NCBI GenBank assembly: GCA_945865925.1
Contig: CAMBFG010000006.1
Span: forward strand, 1 to 64,000
Length of the DNA: 64,000 bases
Direction: 5' to 3'
Source of the DNA: Dehalococcoides mccartyi
Lineage (GTDB): Bacteria; Chloroflexota; Dehalococcoidia; UBA2979
Below are positions 8,732-17,041 of the stretch, piece after piece (position 1 is the first letter of the stretch; every line of letters starts with the position of its first letter). The notes beneath the pieces are model-generated. The model did not search any database, was not told where the DNA came from, and saw only the letters and a list, made by a program, of their open reading frames with translations. Both the position numbers and the translations under genes were made by a program.

Positions 8732-9973
8732 TCAGGCGGAGGCGCGTGGCGCGTGGACGAGTCGCAGCATCGTCCAGCCGAGGATGCCCGCGACGAGCGA
8801 TGCGGCGAGGATGCCCAATTTCGCGTCGGTGAGCAGTCCGGCTTCCTCGAAGGAGAGGCCCGCGATGAACAGCGCGACCGTGAATCCGATACCGGCGACG
8901 ATGCCGAGGCCGGTGATTGACCCCCAGCCGACACCCTCTGGCAGACGCGCACCGAGCGCGACGGCGATCCGGATCGCGAGCAGGATGCCCAACGGCTTAC
9001 CGAGGATCAGCCCGAGGAAGATGCCCTGAGCGACGGGCGCTCGCAGTGCCTCGCTGAGGGTGCTTGCGTCCACGGCGACTCCGGCGTTCGCGAATGCGAA
9101 GAGCGGCGCGATCAGGAACGCGGATATGGGGTTGAGCGCTTTCTCCAGCCGCTCGAGCGGTGATGCTTCTGCGGGCACCTCGATCGCGCCGACCGGACGT
9201 CGCGCCTGCCACGGCGTCAGGAGGCCGAGCGCGACGCCAAAGATCGTCGGGTGGATACCGGATTCGAGGGTTGCCGCCCACCCGACGACACCGAGCGCGA
9301 CATACACCGGGAGGTACCAGACACCGGCCCGCCTCAGGACGTAGCAGAGCAGGAGGATCGCCCCCGCGAGGGCGAGCGCGCCGACCGCGAGCCCGTCCGA
9401 GTAGAAGATCGCGATGATCAGGATCCCGCCGATGTCGTCCGTGATCGCGAGCGCAAGCAGCATCACCTTCAGCGCGAACGGCACGCGCGAGCCGGCGAGC
9501 ATGAGGACGCCGAGCGCGAACGCGATGTCAGTGGCAACGGGCACGCCCCACCCCTGGCTGCCCGGACCGCCTCGGACCATGGCGAGGTAGATCAGGGCGG
9601 GGAGCGCCATGCCGCCGATCGCTCCGGCGATCGGGATGACGGCCTGACGGAGATGCGCGAGTTCCCCCGCGACCACTTCGCGCTTGATCTCGAGGCCGAC
9701 GACGAAGAAGAACACCGTCATCAGGGCGTCGCTCAGCCAGAAATGGACGTCCTTATCGATGCTCCACATGCCGAGATCGACTCGGATGTGCTGCTCCAGT
9801 AGGTGGTGGTAGCCCTCGGCCCAGGGGGAGTTCGCCCAGCCGAGAGCGATGGCGAGTCCGCCCAGGAGGATGACGGCACCCGACGTTTCGGTCGCGATGA
9901 ACCGCTGGACGGGACCGCGGATCAAGCGGACTGCTGTCCGTCGCGCGCCGGGGGTGGGTGCCGAGTCCTGCAT
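8732..9973 (-). CDS. nhaA: Na+/H+ antiporter NhaA
   Basis: Electrogenic sodium/proton antiporter, 413 residues and about 12 membrane helices. Diagnostic segments are FFFVVGLEIKRE, the ATDIAFALG block, and the paired aspartates ALAITDDIGGI that bind Na+ in the family. I chose the ATG at 9973 because AGGATCTTG gives it a ribosome site; an in-frame ATG 8 codons upstream lacks one. It converges with chrA (3 bp between stops) and is divergent from the binding-protein gene at 10213, with TATTCT as a possible -10 further upstream. Confidence 0.94.
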   Translation of the reverse strand: MQDSAPTPGARRTAVRLIRGPVQRFIATETSGAVILLGGLAIALGWANSPWAEGYHHLLEQHIRVDLGMWSIDKDVHFWLSDALMTVFFFVVGLEIKREVVAGELAHLRQAVIPIAGAIGGMALPALIYLAMVRGGPGSQGWGVPVATDIAFALGVLMLAGSRVPFALKVMLLALAITDDIGGILIIAIFYSDGLAVGALALAGAILLLCYVLRRAGVWYLPVYVALGVVGWAATLESGIHPTIFGVALGLLTPWQARRPVGAIEVPAEASPLERLEKALNPISAFLIAPLFAFANAGVAVDASTLSEALRAPVAQGIFLGLILGKPLGILLAIRIAVALGARLPEGVGWGSITGLGIVAGIGFTVALFIAGLSFEEAGLLTDAKLGILAASLVAGILGWTMLRLVHAPRASA

Positions 9974-10212
9974 CAAGATCCTCAGCCCTGGGCGCATCGC
10001 ACTGACTCGGGTCGCCGCTCAGAATACCCGAGGCTCCGGGAGCGGCCAGTCGCGACGCTCTCAGGCGCGCGAACCTCGGCCCGGCGACGAGTCCGAGCAT
10101 TTCGCGCAATCTTCGATGGAGTTGGTGAGATTCGCGCGGTTTGGCGAGTTGCTCCCAGCGCTGTGCGGCTGAAAATCGCGAGTCGGAGCGGCCTTCGAAA
10201 GGAACGAGACAG

Positions 10213-11244
10213 ATGCGTAGTTCAGCACGCCGGACGACGGCAATCCTCGGCACGGCGGTGGCAGCGTTCGCGCTCCTCCTGACCGCATGCGGCACCGACG
10301 AGACTGCAGTGCCCACGGCGACGGCGTCGGCTCAGGGCACAGCCACGGCCGCTGCCACGCAGGCCGCGCCCGTCGGTGTCACTGTCACCGACCTCATGGG
10401 CCGCAAGGTCACGGTCGCGAAGACCCCGACGAAGATCGTGACTACCAGCCCGTCCGCCCTCGAAATGCTCTACGCCGCTGGCGGCACCGCCATCGCGCGG
10501 TCGAGCACGGCGGCGGCGCCCGGGATCGACACCAGCAAGATGACGGACATCGGTTCGGCCTACCAGCCGAACTTCGAGGCCATCCTGAAGTTGCAGCCAG
10601 ACCTCGTAGTCGCGGACGCGTCAGCGCAGGCTCCGCTTGCCGGGCAATTCGAGGCGCAGTTGAAGGGCGTGCCGGTCGTCTTCGTGGGCGCGGTGAAGTA
10701 CGCCGACGTCGCGACCTCGATTCGGATGCTCGGCCTCGTGACTGGCACCGCGGAGAAGGCGAAGACTTCCGCCGACGCGATCGACGCAACCGCGAAGCAG
10801 GTCGGCGACGCCGTGAAGGGCAAGACTGCGACGAAGACACTGGTCGTGGTCGCAGGCCGCGATGGCCAGTTGTCCGCGGCGCTGAACGACTCGTTCATCG
10901 GCGACATGGTCAAGATCGCCGGTGCGCAGAACATCGCGGCTGAGTTGAAGCAGTCCGGCCAGGTGCCGGGGTACGCGACGATCTCGCTGGAGACGGCGTT
11001 CAAGGACAACCCGGACGTGCTGCTGGTGATCGTCCCCGGGAATACTCCGGGCCCCTCGATCAGTAGCATCGTCGCGCGCACGTTCCCCAACCTGAACGCG
11101 GTGAAGAACAAGCGAGTCCACGAGATCAGCCTCGACATCTTCCTGCAGGCACCGGGCCCGCGTGCGGCCGATGGCCTGAAGGAACTCACGACGTTCATCC
11201 AGCCTGACGTGAAACTCGGCGCTGCGGTCGTCCCCGGCTACTAG
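10213..11244 (+). CDS. ABC transporter substrate-binding lipoprotein (BtuF/FepB type)
   Basis: Peripla_BP_2-family lipoprotein of 343 residues that would capture cobalamin, haem or a ferric siderophore. It has a signal peptide with lipobox LLTAC, a Thr/Ala linker, then VTVTDLMGRKVTVAKTP, the typical opening of this family, a KLQPDLVVAD motif in the first lobe, and a DVLLVIVP stretch in the second. AAAGGA precedes the ATG. It heads an operon with the permease and ATPase downstream, but an intrinsic terminator separates it from them. Confidence 0.9.
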   Translation: MRSSARRTTAILGTAVAAFALLLTACGTDETAVPTATASAQGTATAAATQAAPVGVTVTDLMGRKVTVAKTPTKIVTTSPSALEMLYAAGGTAIARSSTAAAPGIDTSKMTDIGSAYQPNFEAILKLQPDLVVADASAQAPLAGQFEAQLKGVPVVFVGAVKYADVATSIRMLGLVTGTAEKAKTSADAIDATAKQVGDAVKGKTATKTLVVVAGRDGQLSAALNDSFIGDMVKIAGAQNIAAELKQSGQVPGYATISLETAFKDNPDVLLVIVPGNTPGPSISSIVARTFPNLNAVKNKRVHEISLDIFLQAPGPRAADGLKELTTFIQPDVKLGAAVVPGY

Positions 11245-11265
11245 CCGGGGCGTGCTCAGTCATCG

Positions 11266-11304
11266 AGTCGGGCCGGAGCGATGTCGCCCCGGCCCGACTG
11301 TTTT
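11266..11304 (+). terminator. Intrinsic terminator between binding-protein and permease genes
   Basis: AGTCGGGCCGG (11266-11276) pairs perfectly with CCGGCCCGACT (11289-11299) and is followed by GTTTT. The position inside an otherwise co-directional transporter operon suggests partial termination, giving more binding protein than membrane components. Confidence 0.85.
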
Positions 11305-11319
11305 CCCGGCCTGACCGCC

Positions 11320-11325
11320 TAGACT
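11320..11325 (+). promoter_or_regulatory. Putative leaderless -10 box for the permease gene
   Basis: TAGACT ends exactly 7 nt before ATG 11332. If the last T is -7, transcription starts at the A of ATG. It lies just after the terminator, so the permease/ATPase pair may have its own promoter. There is no Shine-Dalgarno sequence before this ATG. Confidence 0.5.
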
Positions 11326-11331
11326 TCGCCT

Positions 11332-12336
11332 ATGTCCCTCTCCGTAGCGATGCCCGACCGTCGAGTCCGTGCCACCGCCGCGGTCGTGGTCGCGGCGGTG
11401 CTCGTTGTCCTTTCGGTAGTGTTTGCCTGCGCGGTGGGCGCGGTACACATCCCCCCGGGCGATGTCATCGATGGCCTGCTTGACCGCTCCGACCCGGTGA
11501 CGCGACAGATCGTGTGGCAGATCCGCTTCCCGCGGGCGCTGGTCGCGGCCCTGGTGGGTGCGAACCTCGGCATCGCGGGCGTCCTACTGCAGGGGATCAC
11601 GCGCAACCCGCTGGGCGACCCGCACATCCTCGGCTTCTCCGCGGGCGCTGGCGTGGCCGCCGTCGGCCTGCTGCGCGTTGCACCCGAGGTGCCCCTGGCG
11701 CTGGTCCCCGCGGCGGCATTCGGCGGCGCGCTTGCCTCGGCGGCGCTCGTCTACGCGCTTGCGTGGCGCGGGGGGATCTCGCCGGTGCGGTTCGCCCTCG
11801 CGGGCGTCGCCGTCGCGGCGCTGTTCACCGCGCTCTCGACGGCGCTGATCGCCACCTCAAAGTTGTTCACGCAGGCCGCGCTGGCATTTCTCGCTGGTGG
11901 GCTCTACCAGCGAGGCTGGGAGCACGTCCACCAGGTCTGGCCGTACACACTCGTGGGTGGGCTGATCGCGCTCATCGTTGCGGACTCGCTCAACGTGCTC
12001 GCGCTCGGCGATGACGTGGCGCGCGGCCTCGGGATGCGCGTCGAGCGCACGAGGGCGCTGCTCGCGGCGCTGGCCGCGGTGCTCACGGGCGCTGCCGTCG
12101 CCGTCGTTGGCCTCGTGGCATTCGTCGGCCTCGTCGTGCCCCACATCGCGCGGTTGCTCGTGGGGAGCGACCAGCGTGTCGTCCTGCCGCTGTCAGCCCT
12201 GCTCGGGGCGCTGCTGCTCGTGCTGTCGGACTCGATCGCACGGGTGGTGGTAGCACCCGGTGAGATCCCGGTGGGCATCATCACGGCGATCGTGGGTGCC
12301 CCGGTGCTGCTGATCCTGATCCGGACGCGCACGTGA
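11332..12336 (+). CDS. FecCD/BtuC-family ABC transporter permease
   Basis: Polytopic permease of 334 residues. It has an N-terminal helix, the family block LLQGITRNPLGDPHILG followed by SAGAG, and VAFVGLVVPHIAR near the C-terminal third. It pairs with the binding protein at 10213 and overlaps the ATPase start by 4 bp (GTGA). An alternative in-frame ATG lies 6 codons in. Sequence alone does not separate B12 from iron-complex specificity; the cobO gene 4 kb upstream favours corrinoid. Confidence 0.92.
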   Translation: MSLSVAMPDRRVRATAAVVVAAVLVVLSVVFACAVGAVHIPPGDVIDGLLDRSDPVTRQIVWQIRFPRALVAALVGANLGIAGVLLQGITRNPLGDPHILGFSAGAGVAAVGLLRVAPEVPLALVPAAAFGGALASAALVYALAWRGGISPVRFALAGVAVAALFTALSTALIATSKLFTQAALAFLAGGLYQRGWEHVHQVWPYTLVGGLIALIVADSLNVLALGDDVARGLGMRVERTRALLAALAAVLTGAAVAVVGLVAFVGLVVPHIARLLVGSDQRVVLPLSALLGALLLVLSDSIARVVVAPGEIPVGIITAIVGAPVLLILIRTRT

Positions 12337-13124
12337 TCGAGGGCACGCCGCTCCTCGAGGTCCGCGACCTGCGCCATGCCTTCGGGGGTACGCCGGTGCT
12401 GCGCGGCGTCTCCATCGCGCTGCACGCCGGTGAGATGACCGCGATCATCGGGCCAAACGGTTCGGGGAAGTCGACGCTGCTGCGGATCGCCGGACGGCTC
12501 CTCAAGCCGCAGTCGGGCGTCGCCCGCTTCGACGGTCGAGACGCCTGGTCGATTGCACCTCGGGAGTTCGCCCGGCGCGTCGCCTTCCTCCCGCAAGCAC
12601 CCGAGGCCCCTGCCGACCTCGCCGTCGGCGAACTCGTCGCACGCGGCCGACACCCACATCGCGGTCTGCTCGGCGCATCGAGCGCCCGTGATCGCGAGGC
12701 CATCGAGCGAGCCCTCACACTGGCCGGCGTCGAAGGGTTGCGGCACCGCACGGTGGCGACGCTCTCCGGTGGTGAACGGCAGAGAGCGTGGGTCGCCCTC
12801 GCGCTGGCTCAGGAGCCGGACGTGCTGCTGCTGGATGAGCCGACGACCTACCTCGATATCGGCCACCAGGTCGAACTGCTCTCGCTGCTGAGGCGGCTGA
12901 ATGAAGAGCAGGGCCTCACCGTGCTGATGGTGATGCACGACCTCCCGCAGGCCGCTCACTACGCGCGCCGCCTCGTCGCCATTCGTGCTGGCGAAGTCGT
13001 AGCTGACGGCTCACCTGCCGAAGTGCTGACGGAGGCACAAGTGGAAGCGGTGTTCGGGGTGGCGGTGCGCGTGTATCTGGACCCCGAGTCCGGCGTGCCA
13101 GTAGTGGCGCCAGTCGGCCGCTAG
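12333..13124 (+). CDS. FecE/BtuD-type ABC transporter ATPase
   Basis: ATPase partner of the permease at 11332, 263 residues. Walker A GPNGSGKS (40-47), Q-loop FLPQ, signature LSGGE (144-148), Walker B VLLLDEP (164-170) and H-loop MVMHDL are all intact. The GTG start overlaps the permease stop. The C-terminus ends in the short beta stretch common to the FepC group. Confidence 0.92.
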   Translation: MIEGTPLLEVRDLRHAFGGTPVLRGVSIALHAGEMTAIIGPNGSGKSTLLRIAGRLLKPQSGVARFDGRDAWSIAPREFARRVAFLPQAPEAPADLAVGELVARGRHPHRGLLGASSARDREAIERALTLAGVEGLRHRTVATLSGGERQRAWVALALAQEPDVLLLDEPTTYLDIGHQVELLSLLRRLNEEQGLTVLMVMHDLPQAAHYARRLVAIRAGEVVADGSPAEVLTEAQVEAVFGVAVRVYLDPESGVPVVAPVGR

Positions 13125-13169
13125 TCGGTGAGTTGTGCGCGCAAGCACTAGTAACTGACATCTGGATCG

Positions 13170-13198
13170 TTGCTCGCCTCAAGAAAAATGTGGTAGAT
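13170..13198 (+). promoter_or_regulatory. Possible promoter upstream of the peptide-binding protein gene
   Basis: TTGCTC (13170-13175) and GTAGAT (13193-13198) are spaced by 17 bp in a locally A-rich stretch (CAAGAAAAATG), about 75 bp before the start codon of the truncated binding protein. The -10 match is imperfect. Confidence 0.3.
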
Positions 13199-13274
13199 CG
13201 GGCTCGCCTACATACAGGCTGCACGTTTGCCGTATTCGAGCTCCGTGCAGGGCCATCGATCTGGAGGGAACGAC

Positions 13275-14276
13275 ATGGCTGAGACGAACTACTGGGAGCG
13301 ACTGAACGGCGGACGCGTCTCGCGTCGGTCACTCGTGCGTGGCGTCGGGATCGGGGCAGCCGGCCTCGCAGGCGCGGCGCTCATCGGTTGCGGCAGCAAG
13401 GACGAGCCGGCTGCCGCCACGCCGAAGGCAGCAGCGCCCGTCGCCGTGACGGCCGCGCCCAGCGCGAAGCAGCCCAAGAAAGGCGGCACGTTCCGCCTCG
13501 GGTTCACCGGCACCGTTGCCGGGATCGACCCGCACAACTCGGTGTTCGGCGGGTCCGGCGGCGTGCCGCAGGTCTACAACTACCTCTTCCGGCGCGAGGT
13601 GCTGCGCGGCGACCTCGGGCTGAAGTACGACCTCGCGAAGTCGCACCAGGTGGAGAAGGACGGGGTGACCTGGACCTTCAAACTCCGCACGGACGCGAAG
13701 ATCGCGCCGAACGACAAGGGCGTGCCGGAGCGCATGCTCGACTCCGAGGACGTGGTCCAGTCGTTCAAGCGCATGGCAGACAAGCCCGTCGCCGCGAACG
13801 CCTACGCGTTCTTCGCGGCCTGGGTCGACAAGTTCGACGCGCCCGACAAGGAGACGGTGCGGCTGGTCACGAAGAAGCCGTACGCCTGGGTGGAAGAGAA
13901 CCTGGGCGACAACCTGAAGGGCGCGATCGTCCCGAAGGAGTGGCTCGCGAAGCCGGCCGCTGACGTCAAGCAGTGGGCGGTCGGTGCTGGCCCGTTCATG
14001 CTGAAGTCGATTCAGGAGGGCGAGGGTATCCGGATGGTCCGGAACCCCGGCTTCTACGACAAGGAGCGCCCGTACCTCGACGGCTACGACGTCCTGAACT
14101 TCAAGGACGTCGCGACGCAGCGCACGGCGCTGTCGTCCGGCCAGATCGATTCCTACGTGACCGCCGACCCCTCGCCAACGCCCGTGCCCTCGCCAACGCC
14201 ACCGCCGACGCCGCCAACGCCAACGCCACCCGCGCCGCCTACACCGCCTACGGAATGGCCGCCGCCGTCTCGCTAG
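13275..14276 (+). pseudogene. Truncated family-5 (DppA/OppA-like) substrate-binding protein
   Basis: Encodes the N-terminal portion of a peptide/nickel-type ABC binding protein. It has a twin-arginine-like SRRSLVRG, lipobox LIGCG, then GGTFRLGFTGT, DPHNSVF, the DVVQSFKRM block and AVGAGPFML. Homology stops near 14165 (after GQIDSYVTAD); the normal protein is about 520-600 residues. The reading frame then runs through unrelated Pro/Thr-rich codons to a stop at 14274. These codons are an out-of-frame reading of a small membrane-protein gene whose true frame is shifted. The missing C-terminal half is not seen anywhere in the window. GGAGGGAACGAC gives a strong ribosome site, so the truncated chimera could still be translated. 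Confidence 0.85.
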
Positions 14277-14323
14277 TCGCCTTCGCTGGTGCCTACATCC
14301 TCGACAAGAGGCGCCAAGCATGA
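14167..14323 (+). pseudogene. 3' remnant of a small Ala-rich membrane-protein gene
   Basis: Read in the frame ending at 14323, this encodes an Ala/Asn-rich stretch, then AYGMAAAVSLVAFAGAYILDKR. It is closely similar to the last 40 or so residues of the next gene (AYGMATAVSVAAIAGAYILDKR), with most third positions also shared. Its stop overlaps the next ATG as ATGA. It is the tail of a tandem paralogue whose 5' part was lost at the junction with the truncated binding-protein gene. Confidence 0.7.
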
Positions 14324-14748
14324 ACCTACGCATCGCCTTCTACGTGGTCGCGCTCGCTATCAGCCTTGCCGCCTTCACGGGGGCGTACGGCTACAGCTAC
14401 CCCTCCGCCGCCGACTTAGCCGGCGCCCGCGCCTTCGCGGGCGCCGCCACCGCGAAGGCCGAGCGCGCCAACGACCGCGCCACCGTCGCCTCCAAAGCCG
14501 CCGCCGACCGCGCCTACGTCGCCGCCGACTACCGGGCGGGCGAAGCCGCCTACGCCGCCGAGCTCGCCCGCGCCGCCAACTACGACGCCAACCAAGCCGT
14601 AGGCGGCTTCGCCCGCGCCGCCCGCACCGCCACCATCGCCGCCTACGGAATGGCCACCGCTGTCTCGGTAGCCGCCATCGCTGGTGCCTACATCCTCGAC
14701 AAGCGCACGCAGCCCAAGCCCATGACTAGCCCCCGGCAGGACGAGTAG
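14320..14748 (+). CDS. Small Ala-rich protein with two terminal membrane helices, unknown function
   Basis: I do not recognise a family for this 142-residue protein. It has a hydrophobic helix at about 5-25, a long Ala/Arg/Asp-rich helical segment (about 30-105), a second hydrophobic helix at about 108-128, and a basic tail DKRTQPKP. The topology suggests a hairpin anchored at both ends with an extracytoplasmic helical middle. The start overlaps the preceding paralogue remnant (ATGA), so the two were a translationally coupled tandem pair. It lies at the left end of the accessory region. Confidence 0.6.
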   Translation: MNLRIAFYVVALAISLAAFTGAYGYSYPSAADLAGARAFAGAATAKAERANDRATVASKAAADRAYVAADYRAGEAAYAAELARAANYDANQAVGGFARAARTATIAAYGMATAVSVAAIAGAYILDKRTQPKPMTSPRQDE

Positions 14749-14751
14749 AGT
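14746..14751 (+). promoter_or_regulatory. Putative leaderless -10 box
   Basis: TAGAGT ends 8 nt before ATG 14759. It overlaps the stop codon region of the preceding gene, and no ribosome site is visible. Confidence 0.35.
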
Positions 14752-14758
14752 CCGGCGC

Positions 14759-15127
14759 ATGAAGCATCACTCGCTCTTGCTGGCTATCCTGCTCGCCGCC
14801 GTGGTGTGCGGGTGCACGACCGCTCAAGCACTGCCGAAAAAATCATCACTCCCCGAGTTCACGGTCATCGGGAAGGATTGCTACATGGTGCCCTTCGCGG
14901 GGGCCGGTTCCTCTGCGGGAACGGGAAAGTCCGGCTACTACGTCACCATCATTCTTGATGGATACCCGCGCGAGACTCGAGTGGCTGGAAGCAGTTACGC
15001 CCAGGACGCTTGTGGCGAGCCCGAATTCGTGACCATCACGGGGGCCGCGCGCTACCCCAATTCGACAGATGGGAAGTGCTATCTCGAGGCGAAGGTCGGT
15101 GAGGTCTTGCGCAGCGAGTGCCGGTAG
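14759..15127 (+). CDS. Small secreted lipoprotein, unknown function
   Basis: A 122-residue protein starting with a short signal peptide and a lipobox (VVCGC), followed by a compact mature part with four further Cys (for example DCYMV, DACGE, KCYLE, SECR), which could form two disulfides. No family is recognised. It sits between the small membrane protein and the lipoprotein protease, so a joint surface role is possible but unproven. Confidence 0.6.
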   Translation: MKHHSLLLAILLAAVVCGCTTAQALPKKSSLPEFTVIGKDCYMVPFAGAGSSAGTGKSGYYVTIILDGYPRETRVAGSSYAQDACGEPEFVTITGAARYPNSTDGKCYLEAKVGEVLRSECR

Positions 15128-15390
15128 CCAGGCGGGGGCGGCGGCGGCCATAGCGTCAACGAGGGCGGTGCGGGTTCTGCGGGCGACGAGATCGCGGACT
15201 TTGCGGGCCGCCTGGGAACCCGAACTGTCGCCGGCCCGGAAGATGGCCCGGCTCAAGGCTTTGGTGGCGGCGTTGAGGTTGGCATTGAGGTCAGACATGG
15301 CCGCGGCATCATAACCAGTTCGCGCGCCTCCGGGGCCGCGTCCGGGTGTCACCTGTTTCACAGCGACGGTGAATGGTGACGCGAGGCTTA

Positions 15391-15424
15391 TCACTCCCAT
15401 AGAGTCTGAGTGACTTACAGGGGC
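15391..15424 (+). repeat. Accessory-region repeat, copy A
   Basis: A 34-bp unit: TCACTCCC, an 8-nt variable part, then GAGTGACTTACAGGGGC. Copy B at 17075 has the identical last 17 bp and first 8 bp; copy C at 15480 is a diverged 35-bp version. CACTC and GAGTG are complementary inside the unit, and the C-run can pair with the terminal G-run. Confidence 0.7.
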
Positions 15425-15479
15425 ACCGCCGCTAGGTCGCGCGAGAGGCCCGCTTCGTCACCCCCACCGTCACCCCTTC

Positions 15480-15514
15480 TCACCCCCATAGAGCCCGAGT
15501 GCCTTACGGGGGGC
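15480..15514 (+). repeat. Accessory-region repeat, copy C (diverged)
   Basis: Begins TCACCCCCATAGAG and ends GAGTGCCTTACGGGGGGC. It differs from copy A at about six positions, yet the C-run and G-run are both extended, which keeps their pairing possible. It lies 8 bp before the -10 box of the protease gene, so it may overlap the promoter's -35 region. Confidence 0.6.
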
Positions 15515-15522
15515 AAACTTCC

Positions 15523-15528
15523 TACACT
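15523..15528 (+). promoter_or_regulatory. Putative leaderless -10 box for the lipoprotein protease
   Basis: TACACT ends 8 nt before ATG 15536. There is no ribosome-binding sequence in the intervening CCGCCGT. Confidence 0.45.
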
Positions 15529-15535
15529 CCGCCGT

Positions 15536-17041
15536 ATGAAGACGCTACTCCCCACCATCTGCCTAGTCCTTGTGCTCGGCCCCGGATGCTGGTCTGACAG
15601 GACGAAACTGAGCCCGATTGAGGCGGCCCAGTCGGGCGTCGTGATGATCGTCGTGTCCTCTGCTGATCGTGTCGTGGGTTCGGGCAGCGGAGTAGTCATC
15701 CACGACCGCCTCCATGTGATCACCAATCTTCACGTGGTCGCCGGCGGTGACACGTATGACGTGATCCTTGCGCCCCCGGGTAAGGCCCGTATCTCCACAC
15801 GCGGAGTGGTCGTGGATTCTGACAAGGTCAGGGACATCGCCGTACTGAGACTTCAGAACGAGCTTGGATCTCCGATCCAAATATCTGGTTCTCTCCCGCT
15901 ACTCGGAGATTCCCTGACCATCGCGGGTTACCCCGGGGTGGGTGGGGACACGCTCACAATCACGAAGGGTTCGGTTGCCGGGTTCCTCGATCAGGAGGAC
16001 GGACTCGGGAATTCCTGGATCAAGACGGATGCCGTAATCAACCACGGGAACAGCGGCGGGGCGGCCCTGGACTCGAGCGGGAGGCTAGTCGGCATCCCGA
16101 CCTTCCTTGCCCGATCCGGAACCGATTCCCTTGGTTACATCTTGTCTATGCAGGTCGGGAGGGAACTGGTCGCGCGCGCTGTGACTCAGCCGGCATCATC
16201 GATTCAGCGGCCACTCAGCTCGCCTTCCCCGACCCTCTCCGCAACGCCGAATCGCCCTGAGCAAGCACCGGTACCTACCCCTCCACCCACGCCAACCGCC
16301 GCAGTCTCAGGAGCCACACCGCGCCCACCCACCAGCGGTTTGCTGACTTCGTTTGGTGACGGCACCTATGAGATTGGGAGCCAGATCCCCCCGGGTACGT
16401 ATCGAACAACGACCGCACGGAACTGCTACATCCAAACCGGCTCTTCCGGTCTCTTCGCCTTCGGGCTGAGTGGAGAACTCACCGTCGTATTCGAGCCAAC
16501 CTGGCGAACGGTGAGGCCGGAGCGCTGCGGAACATGGACGCCGATTACCCCAACTGTTCAGTCGTCCTTCGGAAATGGGCTTTTCCTCGTCGGAAGCCAA
16601 GTGTTGCCTGGCATATACCAAACAACTGGGAGCCTTGACTGCGTGTTGTCTGAGCATGCACCCACCAACAAATTTGGGCAGTTTGAGGGCACCCATGAAA
16701 CCGCCAATTTGGGGTGGGGGCCTCAAACCATTGAGGTTAAGTCGAGCTGGAGGATGGTCAGTTCCACTTCCTGTGGAACCTGGAATCGGATAACGCCCAC
16801 CGTTCAGACTTCGTTCGGCGACGGCAGATTCTTAGTCCCGAGCCAAGTACGACCCGGCACCTATCAGACGACCAATCCACTTCAAGCCCCTCCAGGTAGT
16901 TATCGCGGTTGCGAGGTATTCGGGCCCCGATTCATCGACCATCGCAAGGACAGTGGATCGAGCTTCGATCTCGTGATCGACGCGAGTTGGACTTCGGTCG
17001 CATCGACGGAGTGCGGGACCTGGAGATTGGTGAGTCCGTAA
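15536..17041 (+). CDS. Secreted trypsin-like serine protease lipoprotein with three C-terminal repeats
   Basis: A 501-residue surface lipoprotein. The signal peptide ends in VLGPGC (Cys18). A chymotrypsin-fold protease domain spans about 30-215 with the full triad: His66 in NLHVVAGG, Asp100 in VRDIAVL, Ser173 in GNSGG. This is the HtrA-like S1C pattern without a PDZ domain. After a Pro/Thr/Ser linker (218-270) come three repeats of about 65-80 residues (near 270-335, 341-418, 424-499). Each starts SFG(D/N)G, contains (P/R)PGTY-like QVxPGxYQTT, and ends W(R/T)xVxxxxCGTW, with one internal and one terminal Cys. The repeats probably bind a surface ligand. GC content is lower than the core genes, consistent with transfer. 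Confidence 0.85.
   Translation: MKTLLPTICLVLVLGPGCWSDRTKLSPIEAAQSGVVMIVVSSADRVVGSGSGVVIHDRLHVITNLHVVAGGDTYDVILAPPGKARISTRGVVVDSDKVRDIAVLRLQNELGSPIQISGSLPLLGDSLTIAGYPGVGGDTLTITKGSVAGFLDQEDGLGNSWIKTDAVINHGNSGGAALDSSGRLVGIPTFLARSGTDSLGYILSMQVGRELVARAVTQPASSIQRPLSSPSPTLSATPNRPEQAPVPTPPPTPTAAVSGATPRPPTSGLLTSFGDGTYEIGSQIPPGTYRTTTARNCYIQTGSSGLFAFGLSGELTVVFEPTWRTVRPERCGTWTPITPTVQSSFGNGLFLVGSQVLPGIYQTTGSLDCVLSEHAPTNKFGQFEGTHETANLGWGPQTIEVKSSWRMVSSTSCGTWNRITPTVQTSFGDGRFLVPSQVRPGTYQTTNPLQAPPGSYRGCEVFGPRFIDHRKDSGSSFDLVIDASWTSVASTECGTWRLVSP

Larger units (their letters stand above)
15128..15535. other. 408-bp gap: possible antisense gene fragment and two repeat copies
   Basis: The part 15128-15298 read on the minus strand gives a protein-like helix-rich stretch starting at ATG 15298 (MSDLNANLNAATKALSRAI), without a ribosome site. 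Its continuation runs antisense through the lipoprotein gene. This may be a remnant of a gene cut at about 15125; I cannot assign a function. The rest holds repeat copies A and C, described separately, and the promoter of the protease gene. Confidence 0.3.

Noticed and set aside
13900-14260. CRISPR-like or minisatellite array in the CGCCAACGCC-rich tract
   Set aside because: The repeats are short, irregular and explained by Ala/Asn codons of the small membrane-protein remnant. No spacer-repeat pattern or cas gene is present.
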